Source: J054 sp965221985 (lineage in GTDB: Bacteria; Pseudomonadota; Gammaproteobacteria; Steroidobacterales; GCA-2729495). Taken from it: a stretch of 64,000 nucleotides of DNA. The notes under the pieces are model-generated. The model was not told the DNA's origin. It was given only the letters and a program-made list of their open reading frames with translations, and made no database searches. Below are positions 1 through 9,338 of this stretch, piece by piece. Numbering within the stretch: position 1 is the first letter of the stretch; each line of letters opens with the position of its first letter. The position numbers and the translations under genes were made by a program. The stretch is from contig OZ244928.1 in NCBI GenBank assembly GCA_965221985.1, forward strand, positions 3,286,001 to 3,350,000, in the 5' to 3' direction.

Positions 1-1
1 C

Positions 2-469
2 CTGCACCTCGGCAACCTAGATGCGAAGCGCGATTGGGGCCACGCGCGCGACTATGTGGAAGCGCAGTGGTTGATCCTTCAGCAAGACAAACCCGATGAC
101 TATGTCATCGCCACGGGCGTGCAATTTTCGGTGCGCGAATTCGTTGAGCGCGCCGCCCAGGAGTTGGGCATGCAGCTTAAGTGGTCGGGCGACGGCCTGG
201 ACGAGGTCGGCGTGCTCGAAAGTAAGAAGGATGACTGCGCGGCCAAAACCGGCAGTGAAATCATCTGCATTGATCCCCGCTATTTTCGGCCAACGGAGGT
301 CGAAACGCTCTTGGGCGATGCCAGCAAAGCCAAACGCGAGTTGGGCTGGACCCCACAGACTGATTTTTCTTCGCTGGTGCGGGAGATGATTCGCGAGGAC
401 TATCAAATTGCCAAACGCGATGATCTAGTCGCCCGGGAAGGCTATCGAGTTTACCGCCATCATGAATGA
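2..469 (+). CDS. gmd: GDP-mannose 4,6-dehydratase, C-terminal part
   Basis: The gene enters from the left edge and is read from base 2 (156 codons with the stop). The opening residues LGNLDAKRDWGHARDYVEA are the signature of Gmd, a short-chain dehydrogenase that converts GDP-mannose to GDP-4-keto-6-deoxymannose, the first step to GDP-fucose. The rest matches the usual C-terminal half: the IATG segment, FSVREFVE, and the RPTEVETLLGDASKAKRELGW stretch that closes the sugar-nucleotide site. The N-terminal NAD-binding half is outside the window. Its stop codon lies 8 bases inside the next gene, so the two are translationally coupled. I see nothing abnormal in the visible part. Confidence 0.95.
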   Translation: MHLGNLDAKRDWGHARDYVEAQWLILQQDKPDDYVIATGVQFSVREFVERAAQELGMQLKWSGDGLDEVGVLESKKDDCAAKTGSEIICIDPRYFRPTEVETLLGDASKAKRELGWTPQTDFSSLVREMIREDYQIAKRDDLVAREGYRVYRHHE

Positions 470-1445
470 GCTCGATGCTGGCGAATTGCAAAAGCTCAGA
501 GCCGGAAAAATATTCGTTGCCGGCCACGGCGGGATGGTCGGATCGGCGCTTGTGCGGCGCCTCGAGAAATCTGGCTGCGACAAGCTAATCCTTCGCCGCA
601 GCAGCGAAGTCGATCTACGCGACCCACAGGCGGTGACAAGTCTCTTCGCCGATGAAGGGCCCGACTATGTGTTCATGGCCGCAGCCAAAGTCGGGGGTAT
701 TCACGCCAACAATACCTACCCGGCCCAATTCATCTACGACAATTTGATGATGGCAGCCAACGTAATACACGCCGCCCACAAAGCCGGCACGCGACGATTG
801 CTTTTCTTGGGCAGTTCTTGCATCTACCCTCGCCTAGCACCGCAGCCCATGCCTGAAGACGCGTTGCTCACTGGCACACTTGAGCCAACGAACGAGCCCT
901 ATGCGATAGCTAAAATTGCCGGCATAAAACTCTGCGAGTCTTATAACCGGCAATACGGGACAGATTTCCGTAGTGTGATGCCGACTAATTTGTATGGGCC
1001 GAATGACAATTTCGATTTGGAGACCAGTCATGTGCTGCCGGCTTTGATACGTAAATTTCACGAAGCAAAGCTAGCCGACGCGGATAGCGTGGAGATTTGG
1101 GGGACGGGAAAACCGCGGCGTGAGTTTCTTCATGTAGACGATCTCGCAGACGCGTGCTTTCATGTGATGAGCTTAACGGCCCAGCAGCTTGGAGACTCAA
1201 CAGAACCGATGCAATCGCATATCAATGTTGGTTTAGGAACCGACGTCACCATTGCACAGCTGGCAGAAATCGTAAGCGAAGCTGTCGGCTTTCGAGGCCG
1301 ATTACATTTTAATCCTGACCATCCCGATGGCGCGCCCAGAAAACTATTGGATAGCTCACGGCTTTCATCTTTAGGCTGGAAAGCTAAGATTCCGCTAAAG
1401 AAAGGTATAGAGGATACCTATAGCTGGTTCCTAAATTTTGCGTAA
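462..1445 (+). CDS. fcl: GDP-L-fucose synthase
   Basis: This 327-residue protein has the length and order of GDP-L-fucose synthase, the bifunctional 3,5-epimerase/4-reductase that completes GDP-fucose from the Gmd product. It has an N-terminal Rossmann motif GHGGMVGSAL, the SSCIYP catalytic serine region, and the YAIAKIAG segment holding the Tyr-x-x-x-Lys pair, followed by LYGPNDNFDLETSHVLPA, typical for the family. The ATG overlaps the end of gmd by 8 bases, so the pair forms an operon. It converges on the exosortase gene. GDP-fucose would feed exopolysaccharide or glycan synthesis in the neighbouring minus-strand cluster (inference). Confidence 0.96.
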   Translation: MNELDAGELQKLRAGKIFVAGHGGMVGSALVRRLEKSGCDKLILRRSSEVDLRDPQAVTSLFADEGPDYVFMAAAKVGGIHANNTYPAQFIYDNLMMAANVIHAAHKAGTRRLLFLGSSCIYPRLAPQPMPEDALLTGTLEPTNEPYAIAKIAGIKLCESYNRQYGTDFRSVMPTNLYGPNDNFDLETSHVLPALIRKFHEAKLADADSVEIWGTGKPRREFLHVDDLADACFHVMSLTAQQLGDSTEPMQSHINVGLGTDVTIAQLAEIVSEAVGFRGRLHFNPDHPDGAPRKLLDSSRLSSLGWKAKIPLKKGIEDTYSWFLNFA

Positions 1446-1683
1446 GGCGCTTTTCAGGCCGCGCTAGACCGCTGCCAACGACTTCCGATCTAAATCCTGC
1501 GAAAAGCGAGCTGATTTAACACAACGGAAATTGGAGTTTCTATAGCCCCCGGGAAAATGATGCTGCGGCTTCTAGGGAGGACTTCCGGCGATCACGATAA
1601 GCGATCGTCAGTGCGCCGAATCTGCGCGGCGCGGAGATTGCGCCAACAAGGAACCCCGTGGCAGCAAGGACGAATATATACAC

Positions 1684-3339
1684 TTAGGAAACTGAGCAGT
1701 ACCAGTCCGATAGCAAACTCGCCTGAGGACTGCCTCCTATACCATCGGCGTTCACAAAACTCGCATCTTTCTGTGGCAAGTAATAGGCGAGCTGCGGATC
1801 AATTACCCGCATGAACTCTTGTAATCGCTTGTCAGCAACGTCGATACTAGCCCGATCACCGACGTAGGTGGTGATACGCACTAACGCGCCGTCGGTCCTA
1901 TTTCGCGTCAACGCATCCCAAAAAATAAACCACTTGACCAGATACTCATTGGTTTGAATGCGGCCACGCTCCACAAACCAATAGTAGACCAGCTGCACAG
2001 ACTCGCCTTTTGCAATTACGGCGCGATTCACAAAGACCCCAGCGCCATCGGGACCAACACTTTCAACAAAGGGCTGAGTCAATGTTTCCATTCGCCAACC
2101 ACCTCCCGGCAAACAGGCCTTGGGTGAATGCACCGACGCTCCCTTCTTCTGCGCAGCGTAGTAAGCAATCCAAAGATTAACCAGCGCCTGTTCCTCATCG
2201 CTCACGAAGTTCACCATCAAATAGTCATCGGTCTTGAGCGTATCGAGATAGATTTGTTCGACAAGCTCATCTTTGCCCCGCCAATTCTGGATTCGCAATG
2301 GAAACGTAGAAAACTTATCCCGCTGGGGAATCAGATCTTCGCGAGCTTGTAAACCAACTGAGATGAGCAAGCCGATGCCCAATGCAGCAATACAGGCAAG
2401 GAATTGAGCATTCACCCCCCGCGGCAATAGATATAGGAAATGATCCGTCGGTGGTACGTCCAAGCCAAAGGCATGCATCAACTTCTGACCGATGAGCCGA
2501 GCAAGGATGGCCATGATTAGAAACATCAGAGCCACACACACCATGAAGACAATCCAACCCTCGAAGTAGTGGAGAAACCCCTCCGCCTGCTCGATGCCAA
2601 AATTCTCGACAAGCACACCGATCACACCGATACGAAAACTATTCATGACGATAGTCAGCGGAATAGCTGACAGGAAGATTATTGCTCGATGCCACCACGG
2701 ACCCTTGTAAAGGGCGGCACACAAAAAGCCGAAGCTCATCAAAGGAAACAAGTAACGTAGACCACTACAGGCCTCGGCAACCTGTAGCTGATAGGCACCG
2801 AGATCTATAACATTACCTTCCAGGAAGACACTAATTCCGAAAAGTCGGATAACCGCGACACCAATCTGCGATGAAATCAGTTGAAGTTCGCTCGATAAGT
2901 TAAAGTAGAGAAAATTGGGTAGCGGCACCATGAATATGAGATAGACAAACGGTACCCAGGCAATACGCATTCCTTGCCAACCAATGGTCGTCACAAGCAC
3001 GCCAAACAGCGTCAGCAGAAATGCATATTGAATAATCGTATAAATTGCGCTGAGCTCGCCCAGAATCAGCCCCGCTAGACCCGCGGCAACAAAAATCAAC
3101 CCGGTCCATGAGCCCCGCAAGTCGAGCTTTCGCAGGTCATCGGCACGCAACCACAACAGATATAAAGCAACTACAGGAATCAAATAGCCGTGGTTGTACT
3201 CCTCCTGCGACCACCACCGGACCATAAGGGCCAAGCCATCCCAAAACACTACGATCAAAAGGCCCAATAGCAAGACACCGATACCGACGGCTAGCCAGTT
3301 GATATTCGACAGTTGCAATTTATTGGTGTTATCGCTCAC
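1684..3339 (-). CDS. Exosortase (XrtD-like) fused to EpsI domain
   Basis: The protein has 551 residues: an N-terminal polytopic exosortase domain (about residues 15-300) and a soluble C-terminal EpsI domain (about 330-535). Exosortases are membrane cysteine transpeptidases that cut PEP-CTERM sorting tails. The expected triad is visible: C191 in ACSGLRYL, R236 in NSFRIGV and H257 in FLHYFEGW. An early EEYNHGYLIP motif is also characteristic. The fused EpsI domain and the VPVPA-type tails of substrates in this window point to the XrtD (VPLPA-CTERM) class rather than XrtA, but I cannot prove the subclass. The start is a GTG with AGGA about 10 bases upstream. It is the last gene of the minus-strand polysaccharide cluster and begins 14 bases after the stop of a decayed glycosyltransferase. 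Confidence 0.9.
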   Translation of the reverse strand: MSDNTNKLQLSNINWLAVGIGVLLLGLLIVVFWDGLALMVRWWSQEEYNHGYLIPVVALYLLWLRADDLRKLDLRGSWTGLIFVAAGLAGLILGELSAIYTIIQYAFLLTLFGVLVTTIGWQGMRIAWVPFVYLIFMVPLPNFLYFNLSSELQLISSQIGVAVIRLFGISVFLEGNVIDLGAYQLQVAEACSGLRYLFPLMSFGFLCAALYKGPWWHRAIIFLSAIPLTIVMNSFRIGVIGVLVENFGIEQAEGFLHYFEGWIVFMVCVALMFLIMAILARLIGQKLMHAFGLDVPPTDHFLYLLPRGVNAQFLACIAALGIGLLISVGLQAREDLIPQRDKFSTFPLRIQNWRGKDELVEQIYLDTLKTDDYLMVNFVSDEEQALVNLWIAYYAAQKKGASVHSPKACLPGGGWRMETLTQPFVESVGPDGAGVFVNRAVIAKGESVQLVYYWFVERGRIQTNEYLVKWFIFWDALTRNRTDGALVRITTYVGDRASIDVADKRLQEFMRVIDPQLAYYLPQKDASFVNADGIGGSPQASLLSDWYCSVS

Positions 3340-3353
3340 GCAATTTTTTCCTA

Positions 3354-3870
3354 TTATTCTCTTAGCGGCGTTGCATGGCCCCTCGCCAGCAAAACCTGGT
3401 CAAGAGACGCCTCATAACGTACCGCCAATGCCTCAAGATTCAAATGCTTCGCAACATAATCTGGGGTCGCTAGGGGCCATTGAGGGGCGCTTGTCATGAT
3501 TGTAGGCGAAATCAGGTACCACCGCCGCTAATTCCGTCGCGTTTTCTAGCTGGATGCAGATACGGGAATCGGCAGCCTCCATCAGCTTATGTACCTTACT
3601 CCGTTCGCCCAGGACCATAGGGCGACACGTGGCCATGCTTACAAATATCCTTAATGGGATGACAGCTCTAAATATGGTACCAACATATCTAGACACGAGT
3701 TTCTTGACTTGCTCAGCCCGCGTGACACCCAAAACATCATGTTGCGCAAGAACTTGCTTTCTATTGCTCTCGTCATGCCGATATGTGTAAAGAGCGCTAA
3801 AACCAAAATGTTCGGTACACCATGTGTACGTAGAATGCCATCAACAAGTCCCTTATTCCGACTCAAAAAA
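3354..3870 (-). pseudogene. Decayed GT4 glycosyltransferase (WbuB-like), C-terminal remnant
   Basis: Three minus-strand frames together rebuild the C-terminal half of a glycosyltransferase. One frame gives RAIESKFLRNMMF, the next LGVTRAEQVKKLV and then AVIPLRIFVSMATCRPMVLG, which resembles the family signature (AVIPSKIFE-MA-G-P-VLG), followed by acidic-rich ENATELAAVV. A last frame gives DYVAKHLNLEALAVRYEASL and ends at a TAA at 3354-3356. At least two frameshifts separate these pieces and I find no N-terminal half, so the gene is dead. Its TAA sits 14 bases before the exosortase start, as expected for a former operon member. The 5' limit is approximate. Confidence 0.7.
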
Positions 3871-3929
3871 ACTCAAGCGACGCTATGGCTCTTATGCAAA
3901 TGTAGCAAATCTTATCTTTTGTCATACCC

Positions 3930-4190
3930 GAGCTAGACATAAACGCCAATCCGTAGGACTAGGCGTTGATATATGTTGCCCGACGTCCATAAAGCAATCA
4001 CCTGAACTGACAATATTAGCCTGAGGCTCGTGATCGCAGCTGGAGAGATTATTGTCGTGCAACAACAGCTCTAGCGTAAGCCGCATTTCCTCGCCAAACT
4101 GGCCATACTAAAAGCTGTGGATCCGATACCAGGATTTTACTACCCTAAAATCTAGGTTCGCCACCATCGCAATACTGTCCTTCTCAGGGA
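3930..4190 (-). pseudogene. Possible FkbM-type methyltransferase remnant
   Basis: The minus strand reads KDSIAMVANLDFR, then after an in-frame stop YGQFGEEMRLTLELLL, and further on GDCFMDVGQHIS. This order resembles the start of FkbM-family SAM methyltransferases (YGEWSE-E, then a GD-F-DVGANIG SAM-binding loop). The glycines of the SAM loop are partly lost and the frame soon meets a stop, so it cannot be functional. The match is short and made by eye. The remainder of 3871-4451 shows no gene I recognise; a plus-strand frame at 4208-4516 looks non-coding. Confidence 0.3.
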
Positions 4191-4451
4191 CCTCCGATGA
4201 ACAAACAATGACCCTGGAATTATTCTATGAATTGCCTTATGTAGCGGTTCGAATAGACTCATCGCAGCCTTGCGCTAGGGCTATTGGCACATCGAATGGC
4301 GATACGTTGGTCTCCAGGATCTATGAAAAACAGACAGCAATCGCCGCTCAGATGTGCCGTAGCAGAAAAAGACATAAGTTAGCAGCGACCGTTTCATCAG
4401 CAAAGAATTCTGCCGCTAGCAAAACGGCTCAGACCACGAGGGATGCCCTAT

Positions 4452-5324
4452 TCAAGACGCCTGAGATTTACCATCGCGAACTAAAGGCCCTGCACCAACT
4501 TGATGCCGCGTCGTAACCAATCCCATCGAGATCCGGTCATCTAGTACGCTCCGCGCAATTTCGGCATCAATACATGCCTTCTTGGAAGAGTACCCGTAAA
4601 CAAGAGCTAAATCACATAGCGAGTTAATCACTCGCGGCACACCATCACTCGCCGCAACGAGTATGCGCATCGCCTCATCGCTAAAAATCTCAGGATTTCC
4701 ACCGGCCGTCGTTATGCGATGACGAATATAGTCCGCGGTTTCATCGTCGGTCATCGCATCCAAATGATAGGCAACCGCAATGCGCTGTAACAATTGCTTC
4801 AGTTGCGGTGCTCTTATGAGCGTCCGAAGTTCAGGCTGCCCAACAAGAATCATATGGAGCAGATAGTCTTTGCGCGCATTAACATTCGAAAGCATGCGTA
4901 ATTTTTCCAGGCCCTTCAAACCCATATTCTGCGCCTCGTCAACGATGAGCACGACCTTCCGGCCGGCCGCATACTCGTCGATCAAGAACTTGAGAAATAG
5001 GTCATAAACGCCCGCTTCGCTTTTGCCAGCGAACTCTAGGCCGTAGGTCATGGCAACCCACTCCATGATGCTATCCGGACTGTCCTGCGTAAAACTCAAG
5101 ACACCCACGTTTATATCGTCTTCCAAACCGTCTATTAGCTTGTTAACTAGCGTTGTTTTTCCCGAGCCGATTTCGCCGCTGAGTACAGTGAAGCCCTGAC
5201 CGCTAATTAGGCTATACCTCAATAGAACTAGCGCCCGATTATGCACCTTCGACATATATAAATACGAAGGATCCGGCAGAATGGAAAAGGGTTTTTCGCG
5301 CAGTCCGTAGAACTTGAGGTACAT
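4452..5324 (-). CDS. Exosortase-cluster AAA ATPase (ExeA/GspA-like)
   Basis: This protein starts MYLKFYGLREKPFSILPDP, the standard opening of the AAA ATPase that accompanies exosortase/exopolysaccharide loci and resembles ExeA/GspA. Walker A is GEIGSGKTT and Walker B is VVLIVDEAQNM; the sensor-1 region reads ILVGQPELR. At 290 residues from the chosen ATG it is compact: it has the ATPase and lid domain but no C-terminal membrane or peptidoglycan-binding domain. A TTG start 9 bases further upstream is possible, but the family begins at the ATG. It follows the tyrosine kinase gene by some 35 bases in the same direction, so it is likely co-transcribed. Its exact role is not established; a part in polysaccharide secretion is inferred from context. 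Confidence 0.88.
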   Translation of the reverse strand: MYLKFYGLREKPFSILPDPSYLYMSKVHNRALVLLRYSLISGQGFTVLSGEIGSGKTTLVNKLIDGLEDDINVGVLSFTQDSPDSIMEWVAMTYGLEFAGKSEAGVYDLFLKFLIDEYAAGRKVVLIVDEAQNMGLKGLEKLRMLSNVNARKDYLLHMILVGQPELRTLIRAPQLKQLLQRIAVAYHLDAMTDDETADYIRHRITTAGGNPEIFSDEAMRILVAASDGVPRVINSLCDLALVYGYSSKKACIDAEIARSVLDDRISMGLVTTRHQVGAGPLVRDGKSQAS

Positions 5325-5359
5325 CGATGCCAATACCGCCGAAACAGCTCCTATATCCC

Positions 5360-6226
5360 CTAGCGGCCGTAATATTTACGAGGCTTGGATCGGCTCTTGT
5401 TAAGCACCGTGCCAATCACGGGCACATCTTTGAGTAGTTCCAGCGACTGCTGTAGATCGTCGCGCGTTGTGGTTCCCGCCGCGGCGACCATTAACAGGGC
5501 ATCAACATAGGGTGCGAACGCCAAAGCATCGTCGGTAGCCAGCATCGGCGGCAGATCAAAAATGACTAGTCGATCGGAGTAACGAGCCTTGAGCTCGGTA
5601 ACCAAATTAATCATCTTGGGCGAACGAATGGTCTCCGCGGAATTTTCCATGCTTTCGCGGCCAGGCAAGATCGATAAGCGTTCGATGCCGGGCGAGAACT
5701 GCATTTGCGATATGGGCGTATCACCGCTCAAATAGTCACTGATACCCACGTCGGGGACATATTCGAAGTATTCATGGATACTGGGACTGCGTAAGTCCAA
5801 GTCGACAAGCAGAACGGTGCTTGAGACTTCGCGCGCCAGGCTAATGGCCAAATTGATGGCTGTCAGCGTCTTTCCAGAGTTAATCCCCGCACTTGTTATG
5901 GCCAGTGTCGACCAGCCATTGCCGCGCATCTGCTGCAAGACTCGCGTTCGCAGCATACGGTACGAATCGGCCAGGGGGTGCTTTGGCAGCGCGGCGACTA
6001 GCCGATTGCGCTCAAAGACATCCGCATCAATATCGACAACTTTGTTGCGTTGCGGATGCACCTCAGCTGCCACAGGCGTGACGTTCGCCCCATTGTTCGC
6101 AGCCGCCGGCAAAACCTCATCACCGGCGTTGATAGAATCATTCAGTGCCGGTGGCTCAGTCGACTGCTTCAGTGATTCGGCGCGTTCGCGTTCGGCCTGC
6201 TCTAGCGCTTTTCGAATATGTTCCAT
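5360..6226 (-). CDS. Tyrosine autokinase of CpsD/CapB type
   Basis: This is a 288-residue bacterial tyrosine (BY) kinase of the exosortase-associated class. It opens with the helical MEHIRKALEQAERERAE segment typical of the class. The P-loop lies at residues 111-121 (TSAGINSGKTL), the second Walker motif at 139-147 (LLVDLDLRS), and Walker B in LVIFDLPPML. The tail ends YYGR, giving two tyrosines that could be autophosphorylated; most relatives have a longer tyrosine cluster. Such kinases act with a chain-length co-polymerase in the inner membrane to control polymer length, and here that partner lies directly upstream with an 11-base gap. The P-loop sequence GINSGKT is a variant of the usual GEGKT form. 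Confidence 0.9.
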   Translation of the reverse strand: MEHIRKALEQAERERAESLKQSTEPPALNDSINAGDEVLPAAANNGANVTPVAAEVHPQRNKVVDIDADVFERNRLVAALPKHPLADSYRMLRTRVLQQMRGNGWSTLAITSAGINSGKTLTAINLAISLAREVSSTVLLVDLDLRSPSIHEYFEYVPDVGISDYLSGDTPISQMQFSPGIERLSILPGRESMENSAETIRSPKMINLVTELKARYSDRLVIFDLPPMLATDDALAFAPYVDALLMVAAAGTTTRDDLQQSLELLKDVPVIGTVLNKSRSKPRKYYGR

Positions 6227-6237
6227 GCCCTACGTCC

Positions 6238-7995
6238 CTACAGGCCCAGCTGGCGAACTACCGAGTACCAGAGAATATCCAATGGCCGGTAAGCAAAGTG
6301 CACCACCAAGACCAGGCAAATCATTGTTACCGGAACACCGGCCCAGGCGGCGATTCGCAGGCTGCGGTGACGCGCCGCCTCTTGCCGAGTCATGATCATT
6401 GGAATTTCCGCGATCGGCGGCATGCCCAGCAGAGACTCCAAATCTTTGCCGACCCAAACCGAATCATCCATGGCCTCTTTCAATTGAATGATGCCCACAC
6501 CGATCGCCGGCGCCAAAACCAATAGCAACAATAGCAATGCCGGGCGGTTTGGACTCGACGGCTGCAGGGGAAAATTAGGCGGCTCAACCAGCACGAAGCG
6601 TTCACCTTTGGACTGAGATTCCAATGCCTGGCCCATTTCGGCGCCGAACTGCCGTTCGCGCATGGCTACGTATCGCTGGGTAGCCGTTGCTAATTCACGT
6701 TGAAGCCCAATAAGCTCTTGCTCCACTTGCGGCGCGGCCAGCATGTTCTGCTCAATGCTGGAAATCCTCGCGCGCAGCTGACCAGCTTGAGTACGCAGCG
6801 AGTTCTCCTCAGCCGTCAAGCTGTTGAGCTGAGCCGTAATTTGAATGTACGCCGGATTATCGGGGATAACGGCTGAATCAATGCTATCGCCCCGCTCAAT
6901 CGTAGCTAGTTCCAAAGAGGCAACTTCGCGCTCTAGGCGCTTAACTTCTGGATGTTCCGCACTGTAAGTTTCGCGGGCTCTCGCCAAACGCGACTTCGCA
7001 TCCGCCAGGGCCGGCGCGGTCTGACTTAGGTCGGCTGTGATACCCGTTTGTTGTTGCAAAGCTTCGACTTCGCGACGCGCCCGCATCACATCCGGATGAC
7101 TAGGGCTGTACTTGCCCTCCAGCATGGCGAGCTGCGTTTGCAGTGCTTTGAGCTGGTCAGTGGGTGACACCACCGCGCGACCGTCCGCCAGTATGGTCGG
7201 GGCCGTACGATCAACCTGTGCAAGCTGCGCCTGCAAGAGAACACGGCTTTCTTCAATGGACCGTATCTGCCGATTGATTTCCAGCAATTGATCCTCGGTG
7301 CGCTGAATGATCTGGCTATTGAGTTGACTGAGCTGCGGCAGACTGTCGTTGTTTAGCTCTTTGAAGCGAGCAATTTTTGCTTCCAAATCTTTGACTTCCT
7401 GGTCGAGGCGCTCGACTTCTTCAGTCAAGAACTCACTTGTCTCGGCCGTTTGTACCGTGCGGGAACGAACGTTCTCTTCGAGATACAAGGACACTAGATC
7501 GTTTGCAACCTGCTGCGCGATTTTCTGATCGTCGTGCTCGAAACCAATGGTGAAGGCAATGGTGCTCAAAGCGGGGCGATTCGACGTCGGATCGTTCAAT
7601 TCAACGTTAATCAAGTCCATATTGATGCTTTCTTCGACATCCTCGGTCAGCATCAATGTAGGCAAATGCTTGCGCTTTTCGGCGTACAAATCGAACTTTT
7701 CAATAATCCCAGCCAAGTTGGAGCGGGTCATCACTCGCTGGTTGATCAGCTGAATCTGTTGAGCAGCAAAGGTAGTGACGGTCGTCTGAACCAGTTCTTG
7801 AGGAACCTCTGGCTCTTCAATCAGCACCACCGCCGTCGAGGTGTACAAGGTGGGCCAAAACAGGATGGCTAGAGCACCTGCAATAAATACCGCCGCTGCT
7901 GTCAACAGGCCTAGCCAGCGGCGGCGCTTTAACGCGGCGAGAAAGTCCCCCAGGCCTTTGCCCTCGTCGACTAGAAATTCCCTTTCGTCAACCAT
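6238..7995 (-). CDS. Wzz/GumC-type polysaccharide chain-length protein
   Basis: The 585-residue protein is an inner-membrane polysaccharide co-polymerase. A first membrane segment follows the KRRRWLGLL basic stretch at about residues 30-50, then a Wzz domain, long coiled coils (about 185-270 and 400-450), and a second membrane segment near 490 after the LQPSSPNRPALLLL motif. A third hydrophobic segment close to the C-terminus is visible, as in exosortase-linked members. It sets chain length together with the tyrosine kinase. It is the first gene of the minus-strand cluster; the roughly 250 bases upstream should hold the cluster promoter. The start is ATG at 7995. Confidence 0.92.
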   Translation of the reverse strand: MVDEREFLVDEGKGLGDFLAALKRRRWLGLLTAAAVFIAGALAILFWPTLYTSTAVVLIEEPEVPQELVQTTVTTFAAQQIQLINQRVMTRSNLAGIIEKFDLYAEKRKHLPTLMLTEDVEESINMDLINVELNDPTSNRPALSTIAFTIGFEHDDQKIAQQVANDLVSLYLEENVRSRTVQTAETSEFLTEEVERLDQEVKDLEAKIARFKELNNDSLPQLSQLNSQIIQRTEDQLLEINRQIRSIEESRVLLQAQLAQVDRTAPTILADGRAVVSPTDQLKALQTQLAMLEGKYSPSHPDVMRARREVEALQQQTGITADLSQTAPALADAKSRLARARETYSAEHPEVKRLEREVASLELATIERGDSIDSAVIPDNPAYIQITAQLNSLTAEENSLRTQAGQLRARISSIEQNMLAAPQVEQELIGLQRELATATQRYVAMRERQFGAEMGQALESQSKGERFVLVEPPNFPLQPSSPNRPALLLLLLVLAPAIGVGIIQLKEAMDDSVWVGKDLESLLGMPPIAEIPMIMTRQEAARHRSLRIAAWAGVPVTMICLVLVVHFAYRPLDILWYSVVRQLGL

Positions 7996-8158
7996 GGGTA
8001 TATCAGAAGAACCCCTTCAGGGTCAGGTAGTTATTGTAATAAGCTCGAATTATAACGCGCTGCCGCGTAACAATTCTGTGACGGTTGCACATAAAATCGA
8101 TAAATAACCGCTAGCTCGCGGTGAATCTCCTGCGATCCGTATTTTAAGACACGACGAT

Positions 8159-8196
8159 CCCGGGGGCCGGGCAGTCTACACTGCCCGGCCCCCGGG
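8159..8196 (-). terminator. Long perfect GC hairpin after VPVPA-CTERM gene
   Basis: A perfect 16-base-pair inverted repeat with arm CCCGGGGGCCGGGCAG and a 6-base loop lies about 45 bases past the stop of the minus-strand gene at 8240. It would form a very stable RNA hairpin. There is no T-tract after the stem in either direction, so it may act as a transcript-end stabiliser or bidirectional block rather than a textbook rho-independent terminator. Confidence 0.65.
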
Positions 8197-8239
8197 AATC
8201 TACTTAGGGCAGATCAGACCCTTGTATGTCGCGCGGCTA

Positions 8240-8977
8240 CTAAGCGGGGGCAGCCAGGCGGCGCCGGACGCCGGCTAGCAAGCCCAATGCACTGCCGAAC
8301 AACCAAACCGAGGCGGGTACCGGTATCACGGCGGTGGAAAAATCGATGTTATCGATAGCACCCGACCCCCACAGAATGACGTCCAGACGGCCAACGTCTA
8401 CTGCACCTTCAAGAATCAAGCGATCCCAAGTGTTGTCGCCGCCGGTCGATGGCACCGTCCACATGTCGATGGGATCTCCGTCGGAATCCAGTGCGACAAA
8501 AGCCATGGCAAAGGCCCGCACCTCACCACCCACTTCGTTCTCTTCGATATCGAAGAAATCGATGGAATTAATGGTCACCGGCCCGTCGAATTGAAAGCTG
8601 AATCGGCCACCGTTGGCGTCATCATCAGGCTCATCGCAACTCGTGTCACCGCAGGGTGCATTTTCCTGCAGGATGAGCACGTTACCGGGATCATAGTCGT
8701 TGGAAAGCGACGCATTGCTGGTGGAAAAAGGTCCCGCCAAATCGTCGTCACCACCGGTTGGGTTGCCCGTATCAAAAACGACTGCGACATCTGGCGCGCC
8801 ACTACTGCTGCCGTTACCGCTAATGGTCACGCCATCGTATTGGTTGCTCATGATGCTGCCCGCCGAGAAGTCCTCAAAATCCAGGACCAAGGCGTTTGCC
8901 GACGTGACCACGAACATACTCGCCATCATTGTTATCAGGGCTAGTGATAGCCCCTTTCTTTCTGCTCTAAGTTTCAC
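8240..8977 (-). CDS. VPVPA-CTERM exosortase substrate, secreted
   Basis: This 245-residue secreted protein has a signal peptide (LSLALITMMASMFVVTSANA) and a C-terminal sorting tail: VIPVPASVWLFGSALGLL followed by a VRRR basic end. That is the PEP-CTERM-like signal cut by exosortases, so the mature protein should end at or be attached to the outer surface. The body is acidic, with many Asp/Gly/Asn residues and two cysteines close together (CGDTSC); I do not recognise a catalytic domain. I chose the GTG at 8977 because TTAGGAG lies 8 bases before it; a longer reading to 9013 lacks such a site and puts charged residues before the signal peptide. The exosortase of the same window is the likely processing enzyme. 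Confidence 0.82.
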   Translation of the reverse strand: MKLRAERKGLSLALITMMASMFVVTSANALVLDFEDFSAGSIMSNQYDGVTISGNGSSSGAPDVAVVFDTGNPTGGDDDLAGPFSTSNASLSNDYDPGNVLILQENAPCGDTSCDEPDDDANGGRFSFQFDGPVTINSIDFFDIEENEVGGEVRAFAMAFVALDSDGDPIDMWTVPSTGGDNTWDRLILEGAVDVGRLDVILWGSGAIDNIDFSTAVIPVPASVWLFGSALGLLAGVRRRLAAPA

Positions 8978-9338
8978 TATGTGATCTCCTAACTTATGCC
9001 AATGGCGCCTCACGACGCCTTCCCCTCAATCAAGCACCTTCCTTTTGGACTAATCCGCTCAAACACCCCATGGGGCTACCGGCCAGCTAAAGACAGGCAC
9101 TTTGTCGCACGCATCATTGGCGCGGATGACTCACCCACCACCCATGATCTGTCTGCGCGCGATGCCCCGCGTACAGAGAACATCGCGTTTATTCGCCGTG
9201 CCACTTATTTCCGCGGCGCGACGCCTAAATTTCTTGGTGCTACGCAACAGTCCAGTTAGCCTTGCCTGTTCCGCTCACTGCCACCGGTCAATAGGGCGGA
9301 AAGCCACAGAATCGCAGTGCAAGACCGTTGCTTATCTG
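8978..9338. other. Intergenic, no gene seen
   Basis: About 360 bases between the MerR gene and the VPVPA-CTERM gene, both on the minus strand. The end near 8980-8990 holds the TTAGGAG ribosome site of the downstream gene. Open frames here show no familiar motif. A promoter for the VPVPA-CTERM gene is expected but I cannot place it firmly. Confidence 0.5.

Noticed and set aside
4208..4516. 102-codon plus-strand open frame upstream of the ATPase end
   Set aside because: It overlaps the ATPase gene tail on the other strand, has no ribosome site or known motif, and lies in a region with clear pseudogene remains.
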